From: Tahibacter amnicola
GTDB taxonomy: Bacteria; Pseudomonadota; Gammaproteobacteria; Xanthomonadales; Rhodanobacteraceae
Assembly: GCF_025398735.1 (NCBI RefSeq)
Contig: NZ_CP104694.1
Coordinates: 2,381,001-2,445,000, forward strand
DNA: 64,000 bases
Direction: 5' to 3'
The position numbers and the translations under genes were made by a program. Below are positions 50,872-62,892 of the stretch, in pieces (the first letter of the stretch is position 1; every line of letters begins with the position of its first letter). The notes beneath the pieces were generated by a model, which worked only from the letters and a program-made list of their open reading frames with translations, ran no database searches and was not told the origin of the DNA.

Positions 50872-51743
50872 CAGACGGGTTCCGCTTCGCCGCTCGCCTG
50901 GGCCAGCGACTTGAGGTAGATAGGTCCGGGGACTTCGTTCTGGACGATTTCGATCAGGATTTCCTTGGCCAGCTCCAGCATGGCCAGGAAGGTGACGACG
51001 ATGCCGCGTCGGCCTTCCTCGTAGTTGAACAGGCTGTCGAAGCGGTGGAACTCGCCGTCGCCCAGCGTGTTGAGCACGTCGCTCATCCGGTTACGCACGC
51101 TCAGCGCTTCGCGCTGGATCGCATGGTGACCGGTAAGATCGGCGCGGCGCAGGACATCCTTGAGCGCCAGCAGCAGTTCCTTCAACTCCACCGGCGGCGG
51201 CAGCCGGATCACGGTGCGTTCCGGCACGAACGCCGCTGCGACGGAGATGTCCCGCTCCAGCCGCGGCAGGGCTTCGATATCCATCGCCGCCTTCTTGAAG
51301 CGTTCGTACTCCTGCAGGCGACGTACCAGCTCGGCGCGCGGATCTTCCTCGATACCTTCCTCGTCTGGCGGCCGTGGCAGCAACAGGCGTGACTTGATCT
51401 CCGCGAGGATGGCGGCCATCACCAGGTATTCGGCTGCCAGCTCGAGCTTCATGTCCTGCATCAGCTCGATGTAGTCGACATATTGGCGCGTGATCTCGGC
51501 GATCGGGATATCCAGGATGTCGAGGTTCTGGCGCCGGATCAGGTAGAGCAGGAGATCCAGCGGCCCCTCGAAGGCCTCCAGGATCACTTCCAGCGCGTCA
51601 GGCGGGATGTACAGATCCTGCGGCATCTGCAGCACCGGCTCGCCCTTGACGATGGCGAGCGGCATCTCTTGCTGCTGTGGTACAGGCGCAAAAATGCCCT
51701 GACCCTCGCTGGGCGCGAGTTGCTCGGCAGGCTCGGTGCTCAT
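50871..51743 (-). CDS. scpA: Segregation and condensation protein A
   Basis: This 290-residue kleisin subunit of the SMC complex has the conserved region FEGPLDLLLYLIRRQNLDIL, then IAEITRQYVDYIELMQDMKL and EYLVMAAILAEIKSRLLLPR. The C-terminal winged helix includes VVTFLAMLELAKEILIEIVQ. It bridges ScpB and SMC to organise the chromosome. The N-terminal 40 residues are extra and variable. yciO lies 68 bases upstream on the same strand, and scpB follows with a one-base overlap. Confidence 0.94.
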   Translation of the reverse strand: MSTEPAEQLAPSEGQGIFAPVPQQQEMPLAIVKGEPVLQMPQDLYIPPDALEVILEAFEGPLDLLLYLIRRQNLDILDIPIAEITRQYVDYIELMQDMKLELAAEYLVMAAILAEIKSRLLLPRPPDEEGIEEDPRAELVRRLQEYERFKKAAMDIEALPRLERDISVAAAFVPERTVIRLPPPVELKELLLALKDVLRRADLTGHHAIQREALSVRNRMSDVLNTLGDGEFHRFDSLFNYEEGRRGIVVTFLAMLELAKEILIEIVQNEVPGPIYLKSLAQASGEAEPV

Positions 51744-51811
51744 CTAGCGGCGCTGGTCTCTCGCTGATCGCCGCGTTCACCGCGGCATGCGGGCCGGAAG
51801 GCCATCGTGTC

Positions 51812-52429
51812 TCAGGCGAAGGGCACTTCACCCTTGCCCTGGCGCACGAGCTTGGGCGTGTCGTCGATCAGATCGATCACGGTCGTCGGCTCGTTGCCAC
51901 AAAATCCGCTGTCGACGAACAGGTCGACGCCGGACTTCACGTGTTCATAAAGGTCATCGACTTCCCAGCCGGCCATGTCCGTGTCCGGGAGAATCAGGCT
52001 GGAGCTCGACAGGGGCTCGCCCAATGCCTCGACCAGCGCCAATGCTACGCGATGGTCCGGAATGCGGACTCCTACAGATCGTTGCTTGGCCTGCTTCAAG
52101 TGCCGCGGCACTTCGGCCGCCGCGGGCAGAAGAAAGGTGTAGGGACCGGGAGTCAGGGATCGGACCATCCGAAACGCCGCATCGTGCATGCGTGCGTAGG
52201 CACCGACCTCGCTCAAGTGGCGACAGACTAAAGTGAAGTTGTGCCTCCTGTCCAGTCCTCGAAGGCGGATCACCCGCTCATGGGCGTTCTGTGAGGCCAG
52301 GCGCCAGCCCAGCGCGTAGCCTGAGTCCGTGGGATAGGCGATGAGCCCACCGCGATCGAGTACGGCGACGACCTGGGCGATCAGGCGTGGCGGCGGGTTG
52401 TCCGGATGGAGGAAGAGTCGGGGGGCCAT
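51812..52429 (-). CDS. yciO: YciO/YrdC/Sua5-family protein
   Basis: This 205-residue protein has the RNA-binding YrdC fold: GGLIAYPTDSGYALGWRLAS, IRLRGLDRRHNFTLVCR, LTPGPYTFLLPA and KQRSVGVRIPDH. YrdC relatives make threonylcarbamoyl-AMP for tRNA t6A; YciO is a paralogue of the same size (206 residues in E. coli) whose role is less certain. The start at 52429 is the first Met of the conserved part; an extended frame would run into the dinB upstream region. It begins the scpA-scpB-rluB operon and is divergent from dinB. Confidence 0.88.
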   Translation of the reverse strand: MAPRLFLHPDNPPPRLIAQVVAVLDRGGLIAYPTDSGYALGWRLASQNAHERVIRLRGLDRRHNFTLVCRHLSEVGAYARMHDAAFRMVRSLTPGPYTFLLPAAAEVPRHLKQAKQRSVGVRIPDHRVALALVEALGEPLSSSSLILPDTDMAGWEVDDLYEHVKSGVDLFVDSGFCGNEPTTVIDLIDDTPKLVRQGKGEVPFA

Positions 52430-52487
52430 CCGCCCAGCGTGCGCAGAGGCGCCATTTTCGTCAAGCGGAACATGGCAAACTGCCCGG

Positions 52488-53672
52488 ATGACCGCTGCGC
52501 GCGCCATCATCCACGTCGACATGGACGCTTTCTATGCGGCTATCGAACAGCGCGACAACCCGCAATGGCGCGGCCGGCCGTTGGTGGTCGGGGAGCTGGG
52601 GCCGCGCAGCGTGGTTTCCACCGCCAGCTACGAGGCGCGCCCGTTCGGTGTCCGTTCGGCCATGCCGACGCTTACGGCCAAGCGCCTGTGCCCCGAGGCG
52701 ATTTTCGTTCCGGTCCGGATGAGCCGTTACCAGGAGGTGTCGGCCCAGGTGTTCGAGGTGTTTGCAGAGGTGACGCCGCAGATTGAAGGCCTGTCGCTGG
52801 ACGAGGCGTTCCTGGATGTCACTGGCAGCCTTCGGCTTTTCGGCGGGCAGGTCGAGGCTATCGGCCGCTTCATCAAGGCGCAGATCCGCGCCAGGACCGC
52901 ATTGAATGCCTCGGTCGGAATGGCGCACAACAAGCTGTTGGCGAAGTTGGCCAGTGAATTGTCCAAGCCGGACGGCCTGCTGCGTATCACGCAGGACTCG
53001 GTCCAGTCCATTCTCGATCCTCTGCCGGTCGGCCGGTTGTGGACGATTGGCAAGGTGGCCGAGGCCGGGCTGCATCGTCTGGGCATACGCACGGTGCGCG
53101 ACCTGCGCGAGGCCGACGCACGGCGCCTCGCCCAGGCCATGGGGAACCAGGCCGTGCACTGGCAGCGCCTCGCGCGGGGCCTGGACGACAGGCCGGTCGA
53201 GGCGGGCGAGGAGAAGTCCGTCAGCGCCGAAACCACCTTCGAAACAGACCTGGATACCCTCGACCAGGCCTTGGCCTGGCTGGCCCGCCTGGCCGAACGC
53301 GTCGGGGAGCGCGTGCGTGCCCATGGCCTCCAGGGTCGGACAGTAACTGTCAAATTGCGGAAGCCGCCGTTCGAAACGCACACGCGGCAGGTGACACTGG
53401 TGGAACCGTCAGATGTCACCGCTGTCATCCTGGATGCCGGCCGCACGCTGCTGCGGCGCTGGTGGCAGGGGGAGACGACGCCGCGCTTACGCCTGTTAGG
53501 CATCGGATTGAGCAGTTTTGGCGAACTTCCGCAGTCGAGCCTGTTCGACAATGCCGCCGGACGCGCGCAAGATCACGTCGCCGACCGGATCAATCGAAAA
53601 TTTGGCGGCGGGAGCCTTGTCCGTGGCGCCGTTCTCAAGGCCAGGAAGCCGCGAGATGACGAGTCGTCATGA
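52488..53672 (+). CDS. dinB: DNA polymerase IV (DinB)
   Basis: This 394-residue Y-family polymerase performs translesion synthesis. Motifs are IIHVDMDAFYAAIEQRD (first metal Asp), VVSTASYEARPFGVRSAM, SLDEAFLDVTGS (catalytic Asp-Glu), SVGMAHNKLLAKLASELSKP, and a helix-hairpin-helix region GRLWTIGKVAEAGLHRLGI. A beta-clamp-binding motif near the end may be QSSLFD. No LexA box (CTG-N10-CAG) is evident in the 58-base gap to yciO, so SOS control is not apparent. Confidence 0.95.
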   Translation: MTAARAIIHVDMDAFYAAIEQRDNPQWRGRPLVVGELGPRSVVSTASYEARPFGVRSAMPTLTAKRLCPEAIFVPVRMSRYQEVSAQVFEVFAEVTPQIEGLSLDEAFLDVTGSLRLFGGQVEAIGRFIKAQIRARTALNASVGMAHNKLLAKLASELSKPDGLLRITQDSVQSILDPLPVGRLWTIGKVAEAGLHRLGIRTVRDLREADARRLAQAMGNQAVHWQRLARGLDDRPVEAGEEKSVSAETTFETDLDTLDQALAWLARLAERVGERVRAHGLQGRTVTVKLRKPPFETHTRQVTLVEPSDVTAVILDAGRTLLRRWWQGETTPRLRLLGIGLSSFGELPQSSLFDNAAGRAQDHVADRINRKFGGGSLVRGAVLKARKPRDDESS

Positions 53673-53754
53673 ATGGCACGAATCGTGATTATTCCGGAAT
53701 TGATTTTGGAAGTGTGCTTGGCTAAAAGATCGTTCAACCCACGGGGGGTGTAGG

Positions 53755-54111
53755 ATGCTTCATATGAAAGAGCCGAAGGCGCGAACAGGCATGCGCCCCG
53801 CGCGAATGAAGATCCGTTCCGCCGTGTTGATGATGCACGGTGGTGACGCGTGGTCGAGTGAACTGGAAGATATTTCCGCCACGGGCGTGCTGGTCAAGCG
53901 CCCCGAGGGGTTCACGGGACACGCCGGAGATTTGTTCGTTCTCGACATGATGATTGGCGATCAGCTCAACATCCATGTCGAGGCCACGGTCGCGCGGGTG
54001 ACCGAGCAAAGCATCGGCTTCGCCTATGCGCGGATTCCCGAAAACAAGGAGGTTCCCCTGTGGGATCTCCTGGGCGGATATGCCGACTCGCTGGAGTCGT
54101 ATCGCAGCTGA
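53755..54111 (+). CDS. PilZ-domain c-di-GMP binding protein
   Basis: This 118-residue single PilZ domain has an N-terminal Arg-rich switch (RTGMRPARMKIRSAV) and the second ligand motif DISATGVLVK. Strands VLDMMIGDQLNIHVEATVAR and IGFAYARI complete the barrel. The typical RxxxR appears as RPARMKIR, so binding is plausible. The C-terminal helix (LWDLLGGYADSLESYRS) is common in effector PilZ proteins. It stands alone between dinB and a bidirectional terminator, which fits a soluble adaptor acting on motility or biofilm. Confidence 0.85.
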   Translation: MLHMKEPKARTGMRPARMKIRSAVLMMHGGDAWSSELEDISATGVLVKRPEGFTGHAGDLFVLDMMIGDQLNIHVEATVARVTEQSIGFAYARIPENKEVPLWDLLGGYADSLESYRS

Positions 54112-54127
54112 GGCACCTCGTACGCAA

Positions 54128-54160
54128 CGAAAAAACCCGCCGTTCGGCGGGTTTTTTCGT
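54128..54160. terminator. Bidirectional intrinsic terminator
   Basis: CCCGCCG and CGGCGGG (54136-54151) form a stem flanked by six A before and six T after. It therefore reads as a rho-independent terminator on both strands, between the PilZ gene (ends 54111) and fadD (ends 54182). Confidence 0.92.
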
Positions 54161-54181
54161 TCTGGAACGCGCGGCGGCCGG

Positions 54182-55864
54182 TTATGCGGCGGTTTTTGGT
54201 GCGTCGCGCAGCTCGCGGCGCAGGATCTTGCCGACATTGCTCTTGGGCAGGGAGTCACGAAACTCGATGTAGCGCGGCAGCTTGTAGCCGGTGAGGTTCG
54301 CCTTGCAGTGCGCGCGCAGGTCGTCGGCGCTGAGGTTTGGATCCTTGCGGACGACCACGATCTTCACCGCCTCGCCGGACTTGTCGTCCGGAACGCCGAT
54401 CGCGGCCACCTCGAGTACGCCCGGATGGGTGGCGACGACATCCTCGACTTCATTCGGATACACATTGAATCCCGACACGAGGATCATGTCCTTCTTGCGA
54501 TCGACGATGTAGACGTAACCCTTGTCGTCGATGCGCGCCACGTCGCCGGTGTGGAGCCACCCGTCGGCGCTGAGGACCTTCGCCGTCTCTTCCGGACGGT
54601 TCCAGTAGCCCTTCATGACCTGCGGTCCGCGCAGGCACAGTTCGCCCACTTCGCCCATCGGCAGGTGGTTACCGTTGTCATCCTGGACGCTGACTTCGGT
54701 GGACGGGATCGGAAGGCCGATCGAGCCGTTGTAGTCGGGCAGGTCCATGGGGTTGATGCAGGCGGCGGGTGAGGACTCGGTCAAGCCGTAGGCCTCGATC
54801 AGGGTGATGCCGGTGACCTTCTTCCAGCGCTCGGCCACCGCACGCTGCACCGCCATGCCGCCGCCAAGCGTGAGGTGCAGGCTGGAGAAGTCGAGCTTGT
54901 CGAATCCCGGGGTGTTCAGCAGGCCGTTGAAGAGCGTATTTACGCCTGTGATGGCCGTGAATTTGACGCCAGACATTTCCTTGACGAACCCCGGCATGTC
55001 ACGCGGGTTGGTGATGAGGTAGTTCAGGCCGCCGAACTTCATGAAGACGAGTCCGTTCGCCGTCAGCGCGAAGATATGGTAGAGCGGCAGCGCGGTAATG
55101 ATGACTTCCTCGCCCAGGCGCGCATTCACGCCGAGCCAGGCTGATGCCTGCTGCATGTTCGCGATGAGATTGCGGTGGGTGAGCATCGCACCTTTGGCAA
55201 CGCCTGTCGTACCGCCGGTGTACTGGAGGAAGGCAATGTCGTCGTGGGTCAGTCCGGCAGTCTTGTACGAATGCCGCTCGCCGCGGGACAGGGCGTCGCG
55301 GAAGCGGATCGCGCCGTCGATACGATAGGCCGGCACCAGCTTCTTGACGTACTTGACGACGAAATTCGTGAGAATGGATTTGGGGAAACCGAGGAGGTCG
55401 CCCAGACCGGTGGTGATCACGTGCTTGCAGGACGTTTCCCGGATCACCTCGGCGACAGTGCCGGCGAAGTTGTCGAGGACGACGATGGCTGATGCGCCGG
55501 AGTCATTGAGCTGGTGCTTGAGTTCGCGCGCCGTGTACATGGGGTTGGTGTTGACCACCACCAGACCCGCACGCAGCACACCGAAGATGGCGATGGGATA
55601 CTGCAACACATTGGGCAGCATCAGCGCGACGCGGTCGCCTTTCTTCAGACCCAATTCGCCGGTCAGGAATGCGGCGAAGGTGCGGCTGAGACGGTCGACG
55701 TCACCATAGGTGAGCACTTTGCCCATATTGGAGAACGCCGGCCGGTGGCGGAAGCGCTCACAGGCCGACTCCAGCACCGCCACGACGGAACTGTACTCGT
55801 CGAGATCAATTTCGGCCGGAACGCCGGAAGGATAGCTCGCGAGCCAGGGGCGTTGGGTGCTCAT
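54182..55864 (-). CDS. fadD: Long-chain fatty acid-CoA ligase
   Basis: This 560-residue AMP-forming ligase activates fatty acids to acyl-CoA for beta-oxidation. Motifs are the P-loop [67 protein letters not shown], the fatty-acid signature region [19 protein letters not shown], and the adenylation Lys in [16 protein letters not shown]. It is the usual length for FadD. The start at 55864 begins the family-like N-terminus ([16 protein letters not shown]). No other fad genes are adjacent. Confidence 0.94.
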   Translation of the reverse strand: MSTQRPWLASYPSGVPAEIDLDEYSSVVAVLESACERFRHRPAFSNMGKVLTYGDVDRLSRTFAAFLTGELGLKKGDRVALMLPNVLQYPIAIFGVLRAGLVVVNTNPMYTARELKHQLNDSGASAIVVLDNFAGTVAEVIRETSCKHVITTGLGDLLGFPKSILTNFVVKYVKKLVPAYRIDGAIRFRDALSRGERHSYKTAGLTHDDIAFLQYTGGTTGVAKGAMLTHRNLIANMQQASAWLGVNARLGEEVIITALPLYHIFALTANGLVFMKFGGLNYLITNPRDMPGFVKEMSGVKFTAITGVNTLFNGLLNTPGFDKLDFSSLHLTLGGGMAVQRAVAERWKKVTGITLIEAYGLTESSPAACINPMDLPDYNGSIGLPIPSTEVSVQDDNGNHLPMGEVGELCLRGPQVMKGYWNRPEETAKVLSADGWLHTGDVARIDDKGYVYIVDRKKDMILVSGFNVYPNEVEDVVATHPGVLEVAAIGVPDDKSGEAVKIVVVRKDPNLSADDLRAHCKANLTGYKLPRYIEFRDSLPKSNVGKILRRELRDAPKTAA

Positions 55865-56023
55865 CGTTTCGGTAACCTCGGCGGTCAGGGATGTCGGGGT
55901 AGCCGCTGGCGGGCGGCGAATCAGGCCTGATTGGAGCATATGCCCGGAAAACGCAGCAAGCGGCATTGCAGCGGCAGCGGGGGTATGCGCAAATCCCCCC
56001 CGGACCAACCGGCAGGAGGCGAC

Positions 56024-56455
56024 ATGAATCGACGGATTTTCGGGCTGGCCACGCTGGCGCTGTCGGCGGCGCTGGCGGCATGCCGGGGCACGCCGGATGA
56101 AACCCGCATCCGCGAGGCCATTGCGGCCATGGAAGCGGCGGTCGAGCAGCATCAACCGCGGGAATTCATGGCCTATGTGGCCGACGACTTCACCGGCGGC
56201 AACGGCCAGTACGACCGGAAGGCCGTCCAGGACACGTTGCGTGCACTGCTGCTGCGTAACGAGAAAATCGTCATCGTGCTCGGTTCGATTGACGTCCAGC
56301 TGCAGGGGACGCGGGCGACTGCCCGGGTCGATGCCACCCTGACCGGCGGAGAAGGCTGGCTGCCGGATCGTGGTGCCGTCTACGCATTTACCACCGGGTG
56401 GAAGCGGGACGGCAGCCAATGGCGGTGTATCAGCGCGAACTGGGAACAAAAGTGA
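56024..56455 (+). CDS. NTF2-like lipoprotein
   Basis: This 143-residue protein has a lipoprotein signal with lipobox LAAC (residues 17-20, [10 protein letters not shown]). The mature part resembles small NTF2-like proteins ([56 protein letters not shown]). It should be anchored to the inner or outer membrane. The ATG at 56024 follows AGGAGG at five bases. The Xre-RES pair starts 88 bases downstream and appears separately regulated. The function of this group is not known. Confidence 0.8.
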   Translation: MNRRIFGLATLALSAALAACRGTPDETRIREAIAAMEAAVEQHQPREFMAYVADDFTGGNGQYDRKAVQDTLRALLLRNEKIVIVLGSIDVQLQGTRATARVDATLTGGEGWLPDRGAVYAFTTGWKRDGSQWRCISANWEQK

Positions 56456-56472
56456 CGAAAACGCGCGAAACG

Positions 56473-56502
56473 TTTACCGGGAGCGCGGTACGGGGGTATA
56501 GT
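56473..56502 (+). promoter_or_regulatory. Promoter of the Xre-RES toxin-antitoxin operon
   Basis: TTTACC (56473-56478) and TATAGT (56497-56502) lie 18 bases apart, close to sigma70 consensus, 42 bases before the antitoxin start. The palindromic operator begins at the next base, so repressor binding would block initiation. Confidence 0.5.
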
Positions 56503-56534
56503 CGTCATATGACGGGGACCAATCCGTCATATGG
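56503..56534 (+). promoter_or_regulatory. Operator repeats of the Xre-RES operon
   Basis: CGTCATATGACG (56503-56514) is a perfect 12-bp palindrome. Its left arm and centre, CGTCATATG, recur at 56525-56533, with centres 22 bases apart, two turns of the helix. Such paired sites suit cooperative binding of an antitoxin dimer or the toxin-antitoxin complex just after the -10 box. Confidence 0.6.
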
Positions 56535-56543
56535 AGAACAGCG

Positions 56544-56990
56544 ATGAGCGCAGCGGCCGAAGACGTTTCCCGGTTCCTCCAGGCAAATCGAGGTTCGGCC
56601 CGCTTCCGTGTTCCCTCCACAGCCCTCCAGTACGACGCTCTGCTGCGCAAGGGCCTGTCCCTGGGTGTCGCCGATGCCGCAGCCACCAAGCTGGGCATTC
56701 CCCGCGAGCGCCTGGCGCGCTTGATTCGCATCAGCCCGTCGACGCTCGAACGCCGCTTCAAGGAAAAGGTCGACCTCACTGGCGCCGAGGCCGATGCCCT
56801 GTACCGCATCATTGGCGTGCTGGGCGTTGCCCAGCGCGTGCTCGTGAACGACGCAAACGTGCGCTCCTGGATGAGCCGGCCCCAGCCTGGCCTGGGCGAC
56901 AGGGCCCCGTTAGACCTGCTCGACAACGCGGCCGGCACCGAAGCCGTCACGTTGCTGCTTGAGCAGATCTACCACGGTATTGTTCCGTGA
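56544..56990 (+). CDS. Xre/MbcA/ParS-type antitoxin (DUF2384)
   Basis: This 148-residue antitoxin of the Xre-RES type II system has a helical N-terminal DNA-binding part (LLRKGLSLGVADAAATKLGI, RLARLIRISPSTLERRFKEK). The C-terminal DUF2384 toxin-binding part has ALYRIIGVLGVAQRVLVN and APLDLLDNAAGTEAVTLLLE. It should bind the palindromic repeats at 56503-56534 and repress the operon. The stop overlaps the toxin GTG start by four bases (GTGA), ensuring balanced production. Confidence 0.9.
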   Translation: MSAAAEDVSRFLQANRGSARFRVPSTALQYDALLRKGLSLGVADAAATKLGIPRERLARLIRISPSTLERRFKEKVDLTGAEADALYRIIGVLGVAQRVLVNDANVRSWMSRPQPGLGDRAPLDLLDNAAGTEAVTLLLEQIYHGIVP

Positions 56991-57484
56991 TTGTCTGGCG
57001 GATCATTCGCAAAGAATTTGCCGCCACCCCGCTCTCTGTCGAAGGGGCCAAGCTGTTTCCCGGACGCTGGCATTCCGCCGGAACACCAATTCTCTACACG
57101 GCCTCGACCGAATCCCTGGCCCTGCTGGAGAAATTCGTCCACCTCTCACTGGAATATCGCACCATCCTGCACGTAAAGCTGGAAATCGCGCTGCCGGACG
57201 ACGCCGTTGTCGAGCAGTTCGAAGATCAGCCACACGCGGCGGACGCGTCCTGGGAGGGGGATGATCCCAGCACGTCGCGCGCCGTGGGTGATCGCTGGGC
57301 GCGGCACTCGTCTTCGCTGGGGCTTTCCGTGCCGAGCGTGCTTTCCACGAGCGAACGGAACGTACTGCTGCGGGCCAACTCGCCGCAGTTCGGCCAGCTG
57401 CAGATAGTGCGCGCGGAAGATTTTCTATACGATGACCGGATGTGGAAAAGCGAGCAGAAGATCGCCGCAAAGCGGCAGCGCTGA
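56987..57484 (+). CDS. RES-domain toxin (NAD+-degrading type)
   Basis: This 165-residue RES-family toxin has the family Arg in MIVWRIIRKEFAATPLS, GAKLFPGRWHSAGTPILYTA with the second Arg and Tyr, a Glu in LALLEKFVHLS, and a Ser in PSVLSTSERNVLLRANSPQF. Known RES toxins (for example MbcT and Photorhabdus Res) break down NAD+ and stop growth. It starts with GTG overlapping the antitoxin gene. All expected polar residues appear present, so it should be active if freed. Confidence 0.9.
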   Translation: MIVWRIIRKEFAATPLSVEGAKLFPGRWHSAGTPILYTASTESLALLEKFVHLSLEYRTILHVKLEIALPDDAVVEQFEDQPHAADASWEGDDPSTSRAVGDRWARHSSSLGLSVPSVLSTSERNVLLRANSPQFGQLQIVRAEDFLYDDRMWKSEQKIAAKRQR

Positions 57485-57554
57485 GGCGCGCGCCGCGGTC
57501 GGGACGGGTGAAACGTAAATCGATTCTGTGTCTGTCCCGGCCATGACCGGGCGG

Positions 57555-57583
57555 CGTGGGAAAGGCTTTGTGCCTTTCCCACG
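57555..57583. terminator. Hairpin between the RES toxin and acnA genes
   Basis: CGTGGGAAAGGC and GCCTTTCCCACG form a perfect 12-bp stem with a five-base loop, just before the acnA stop at 57598. The two genes converge here, so the hairpin may stop both transcripts. There is no clear T-run. Confidence 0.6.
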
Positions 57584-57597
57584 GATTCCGCGACTGC

Positions 57598-60294
<2,697 letters not shown>

Positions 60295-60487
60295 TCCGTT
60301 CTCCTGGCGTGCAGCAGCTTGAAGGGAGGGCGGAGCGCGGCGGCGGTCTGGCGGAAATGCGCGCAACAGCAGGGACTGCCGTGTCGGCGCCGGACCCCGG
60401 CTCCGATGCGGCACCGCGAAGCGGCCCCTGAAACTGCAGCTCTCCGGGACTGCCACCGATGGAATCCGGCGCCCGAAAAATCACCCT

Positions 60488-60519
60488 ATTATGACTGAAA
60501 CGCCCGTTTGACTGAAACG
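60488..60519 (-). promoter_or_regulatory. Putative acnA promoter with 11-bp direct repeats
   Basis: On the plus strand TGACTGAAACG occurs at 60492-60502 and 60509-60519, exactly 17 bases apart. On the coding strand CATAAT (60493-60488) looks like a -10 box and overlaps the first copy; the second covers the -35 area. Arms CGTTT and AAACG also form inverted repeats. This arrangement suits a dimeric regulator at the acnA promoter and leaves a 5' UTR of about 190 bases. Confidence 0.5.
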
Positions 60520-60545
60520 ACGGGCTTGTCGTCCCCCGGTGGGGG

Positions 60546-61169
60546 TCAGCCGCCGTCCAGCCGGCAGCGGGCCAGCAGGCCCCGGGCCAGCATCAGGCAC
60601 TGGCGCTGCTGCAGGAACAGTTGCCACTGGTTTCCGCCGAGCTGACGCCAGAGAACGGCCGCGCGCACGCCGGCCAGAAGCGTGGCGCGAATGCGCTCCA
60701 CGAGGTGGCTCTGCTGCAGGAACAAGGGGTTGCCCTGTACGACGACACGCGGACGCAGGGTCGACAGGGTGGTGGCGTAGAGCTCGGCCAGGCGGCTGCT
60801 GACGGCGGAATGACCGATTCCCAGGTGATCGACCTGACGCTGCACGCCGCTGATACCTTCGCGCAGGCGGTCGAGCAGGTCGCGCCGGCGCGCCAGCTTG
60901 CGTTCGACGCGCATGATGGCAGCGGCGATCTGGGTCACCGCGGCAGCGCGCTGGGGGTCGTCGACTTGCTGGGTCAGGGCTTCCAGCCCCAGGCGGACGC
61001 CGGCGATGCCGCCGAACACCTGGGCCGGGCTGTCCGCGTCGATGCGCAGAATGCTGGCGATGCTCGATTCGAACGCGGCGGTGTCGTTGTTGCCGGTCAC
61101 GGCAATGGTCCGGACGAGGGCGGCGGACTGGAAGATGCCTGCCAGCGCGATGACGCGTTCTTCATTCAT
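60546..61169 (-). CDS. hflD: High-frequency lysogenization protein HflD homologue
   Basis: This 207-residue alpha-helical protein of the HflD family opens [20 protein letters not shown] and has the middle block [20 protein letters not shown], then RYARKL-like [20 protein letters not shown] and a C-terminal [20 protein letters not shown]. The E. coli protein binds the phage lambda CII activator; its normal role is unknown. The start at 61169 overlaps the mnmA stop by four bases (ATGA), the usual gammaproteobacterial arrangement, so the two are translated together. Confidence 0.93.
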   Translation of the reverse strand: MNEERVIALAGIFQSAALVRTIAVTGNNDTAAFESSIASILRIDADSPAQVFGGIAGVRLGLEALTQQVDDPQRAAAVTQIAAAIMRVERKLARRRDLLDRLREGISGVQRQVDHLGIGHSAVSSRLAELYATTLSTLRPRVVVQGNPLFLQQSHLVERIRATLLAGVRAAVLWRQLGGNQWQLFLQQRQCLMLARGLLARCRLDGG

Positions 61170-62284
61170 GGATTGGTTCCGAAAGTCATGCCGCCAATCG
61201 GGGCATCCGTGGCGGCGATGACTGCGCCACCCAGGCATTCCTCGTCGCGATAGAACACGACGGATTGTCCGGGCGTGACGGCCCGTTGCGGCTGGTCGAA
61301 CGTCACGAGCAACTGGTCGTTGTGATAGCAGAGCGTGCAGGGCTGGTCGACCTGGCGGTAGCGCGTCTTGGCGGTGCAGCGCAGACCGTCCACGGGCCCG
61401 GTGCCGGCGGTCCAGCTAGCCTCGCCTGCCAGCAGACGGCGCGAATCCAGCCAGTGGCTGGCATTGCCCTGCGCGACATACAGGACATTGGCGGCGACAT
61501 CCTTGCCGACGACGTACCATGGGTCGCCGCTGGCATCGCGCTGTCCGCCGATGCCCAGTCCCTGCCGCTGGCCCAGCGTGTAATACATGACACCCTGGTG
61601 CGTGCCGATGCGTCGGCCTTCTGGCGTCAACATTTCGCCGGGTTGTGCAGGAATGTACTGGGCCAAAAAGGCGTGGAAGTCGCGTTCGCCGATGAAACAG
61701 ATGCCGGTGGAGTCTTTTTTCGCGTGCGTGGGCAGGGCCGCTTCGCGCGCCATGTCGCGCACGGTGGGCTTGGGCAGCTCGCCGACGGGAAATTCCGTCG
61801 CTGCCAGCTGAGCCTGGCCCAGGGTGTACAGGAAGTAGGACTGGTCCTTGTTCGTATCACGGCCGCGCAGCAGCCGGTGGCGGCCGTCGACGCAATCGGT
61901 ACGGGCGTAGTGCCCGGTGGCGATCCGTCCGGCGCCCAGCTCGCGGGCGTGGTCGAGGAAGGTCCGGAACTTGATCTCGCGGTTGCACAGGACGTCCGGA
62001 TTGGGCGTGCGCCCGGCGCGATACTCGGCCAGGAAGTGGGTAAATACCTGATTCCAGTACTCCCCTGAGAAATTGCGCGTGTGAAACGGGATGTCCAGGG
62101 CCGCGCAGACCTTGAGCGCATCGAGGCGATCGCGGTCCGCTTCGCATTCGCCCAGGCGGCCGTCGTCCTCCCAGTTCTTCATGAACATGCCGGCGACCGG
62201 GCGCCCCGCGCGCTTGAGCAGGAGCGCGGCAACGGAGGAGTCCACTCCGCCGGATACGCCGACCATGACCAGGCCCTCGCCCAT
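61166..62284 (-). CDS. mnmA: tRNA-specific 2-thiouridylase MnmA
   Basis: This 372-residue enzyme makes s2U34 in tRNA-Lys, -Glu and -Gln. The N-terminal PP-loop is [16 protein letters not shown]. Catalytic cysteines are in [13 protein letters not shown] and [13 protein letters not shown], and tRNA recognition parts include [18 protein letters not shown] and DQSYFLYTL. The C-terminal beta-barrel domain starts near [17 protein letters not shown]. The length is normal. The nudix gene ends three bases upstream, and hflD follows with a four-base overlap, so nudix-mnmA-hflD form one operon. Confidence 0.96.
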   Translation of the reverse strand: MGEGLVMVGVSGGVDSSVAALLLKRAGRPVAGMFMKNWEDDGRLGECEADRDRLDALKVCAALDIPFHTRNFSGEYWNQVFTHFLAEYRAGRTPNPDVLCNREIKFRTFLDHARELGAGRIATGHYARTDCVDGRHRLLRGRDTNKDQSYFLYTLGQAQLAATEFPVGELPKPTVRDMAREAALPTHAKKDSTGICFIGERDFHAFLAQYIPAQPGEMLTPEGRRIGTHQGVMYYTLGQRQGLGIGGQRDASGDPWYVVGKDVAANVLYVAQGNASHWLDSRRLLAGEASWTAGTGPVDGLRCTAKTRYRQVDQPCTLCYHNDQLLVTFDQPQRAVTPGQSVVFYRDEECLGGAVIAATDAPIGGMTFGTNP

Positions 62285-62287
62285 GGC

Positions 62288-62782
62288 TCAGGTCGGTCCC
62301 GCGGCGGATTGGACAGCCGTCAGCGGCAGGCGCTGGCCGCCCAGCCAGGCATCGATACTGCTGAGGATCAGCGGGCTGCGCAGCCGGTCACCCAGCGCGG
62401 CGATCTCCTGCCGGCCCAGCCAGTGGATCCGCTCGATACCCACGTCCAGCGGCCGGGAGGCATGATGCATGCAGGGAGTGGCGGCAAAGGTAAATCGCAC
62501 GAAGTGACGGTCGGACTGGCGGTTCACCCACTGGTGCACTCCCACCAGGCAGTCGAGCGTCACTTCCCAGCCGGTTTCCTCCAGGGTTTCCCGGACGGCC
62601 GCCTCGGCCAGTGATTCGCCGGCTTCGAGGTGGCCGGCTGGTTGATTGAACAGCCTGTCGCCGCGGATGTTCTCCTCGACCAGGAGGAAACGGCCCTGGC
62701 GTGGCACGATCGTCGCAACGGTTACATGTGGCCGCCAGATGGTTTCATCGCTGGTGCCGTTCGTCAGGATTTCGGTGGTCAT
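62288..62782 (-). CDS. nudJ: NUDIX hydrolase (NudJ-like)
   Basis: This 164-residue hydrolase has the Nudix box GHLEAGESLAEAAVRETLEE with continuation TGWEV. VTVATIVPRQGRFLLVEENI is the opening strand and RIHWLGRQEI the end of the fold. NudJ of E. coli removes phosphate from thiamin and nucleotide phosphates, and its gene also sits next to mnmA. The start at 62782 begins the family-like N-terminus; a longer frame into the clpS promoter is unlikely. It leads the mnmA-hflD operon and is divergent from clpS. Confidence 0.88.
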   Translation of the reverse strand: MTTEILTNGTSDETIWRPHVTVATIVPRQGRFLLVEENIRGDRLFNQPAGHLEAGESLAEAAVRETLEETGWEVTLDCLVGVHQWVNRQSDRHFVRFTFAATPCMHHASRPLDVGIERIHWLGRQEIAALGDRLRSPLILSSIDAWLGGQRLPLTAVQSAAGPT

Positions 62783-62857
62783 CCACGTAATGTTACACGA
62801 GCACGATTTCAAACCCGGCACACTTGCGATCGACGGTTCAGGCCCCATCAGCGGCGC

Positions 62858-62863
62858 TATACT
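62858..62863 (+). promoter_or_regulatory. Possible -10 box of clpS
   Basis: TATACT matches five of six -10 consensus bases and lies 29 bases before the clpS start. No good -35 with normal spacing was found, so the promoter is tentative. Confidence 0.3.
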
Positions 62864-62892
62864 GGACCCGAGTTCGAAACAGCGGCTGGACG

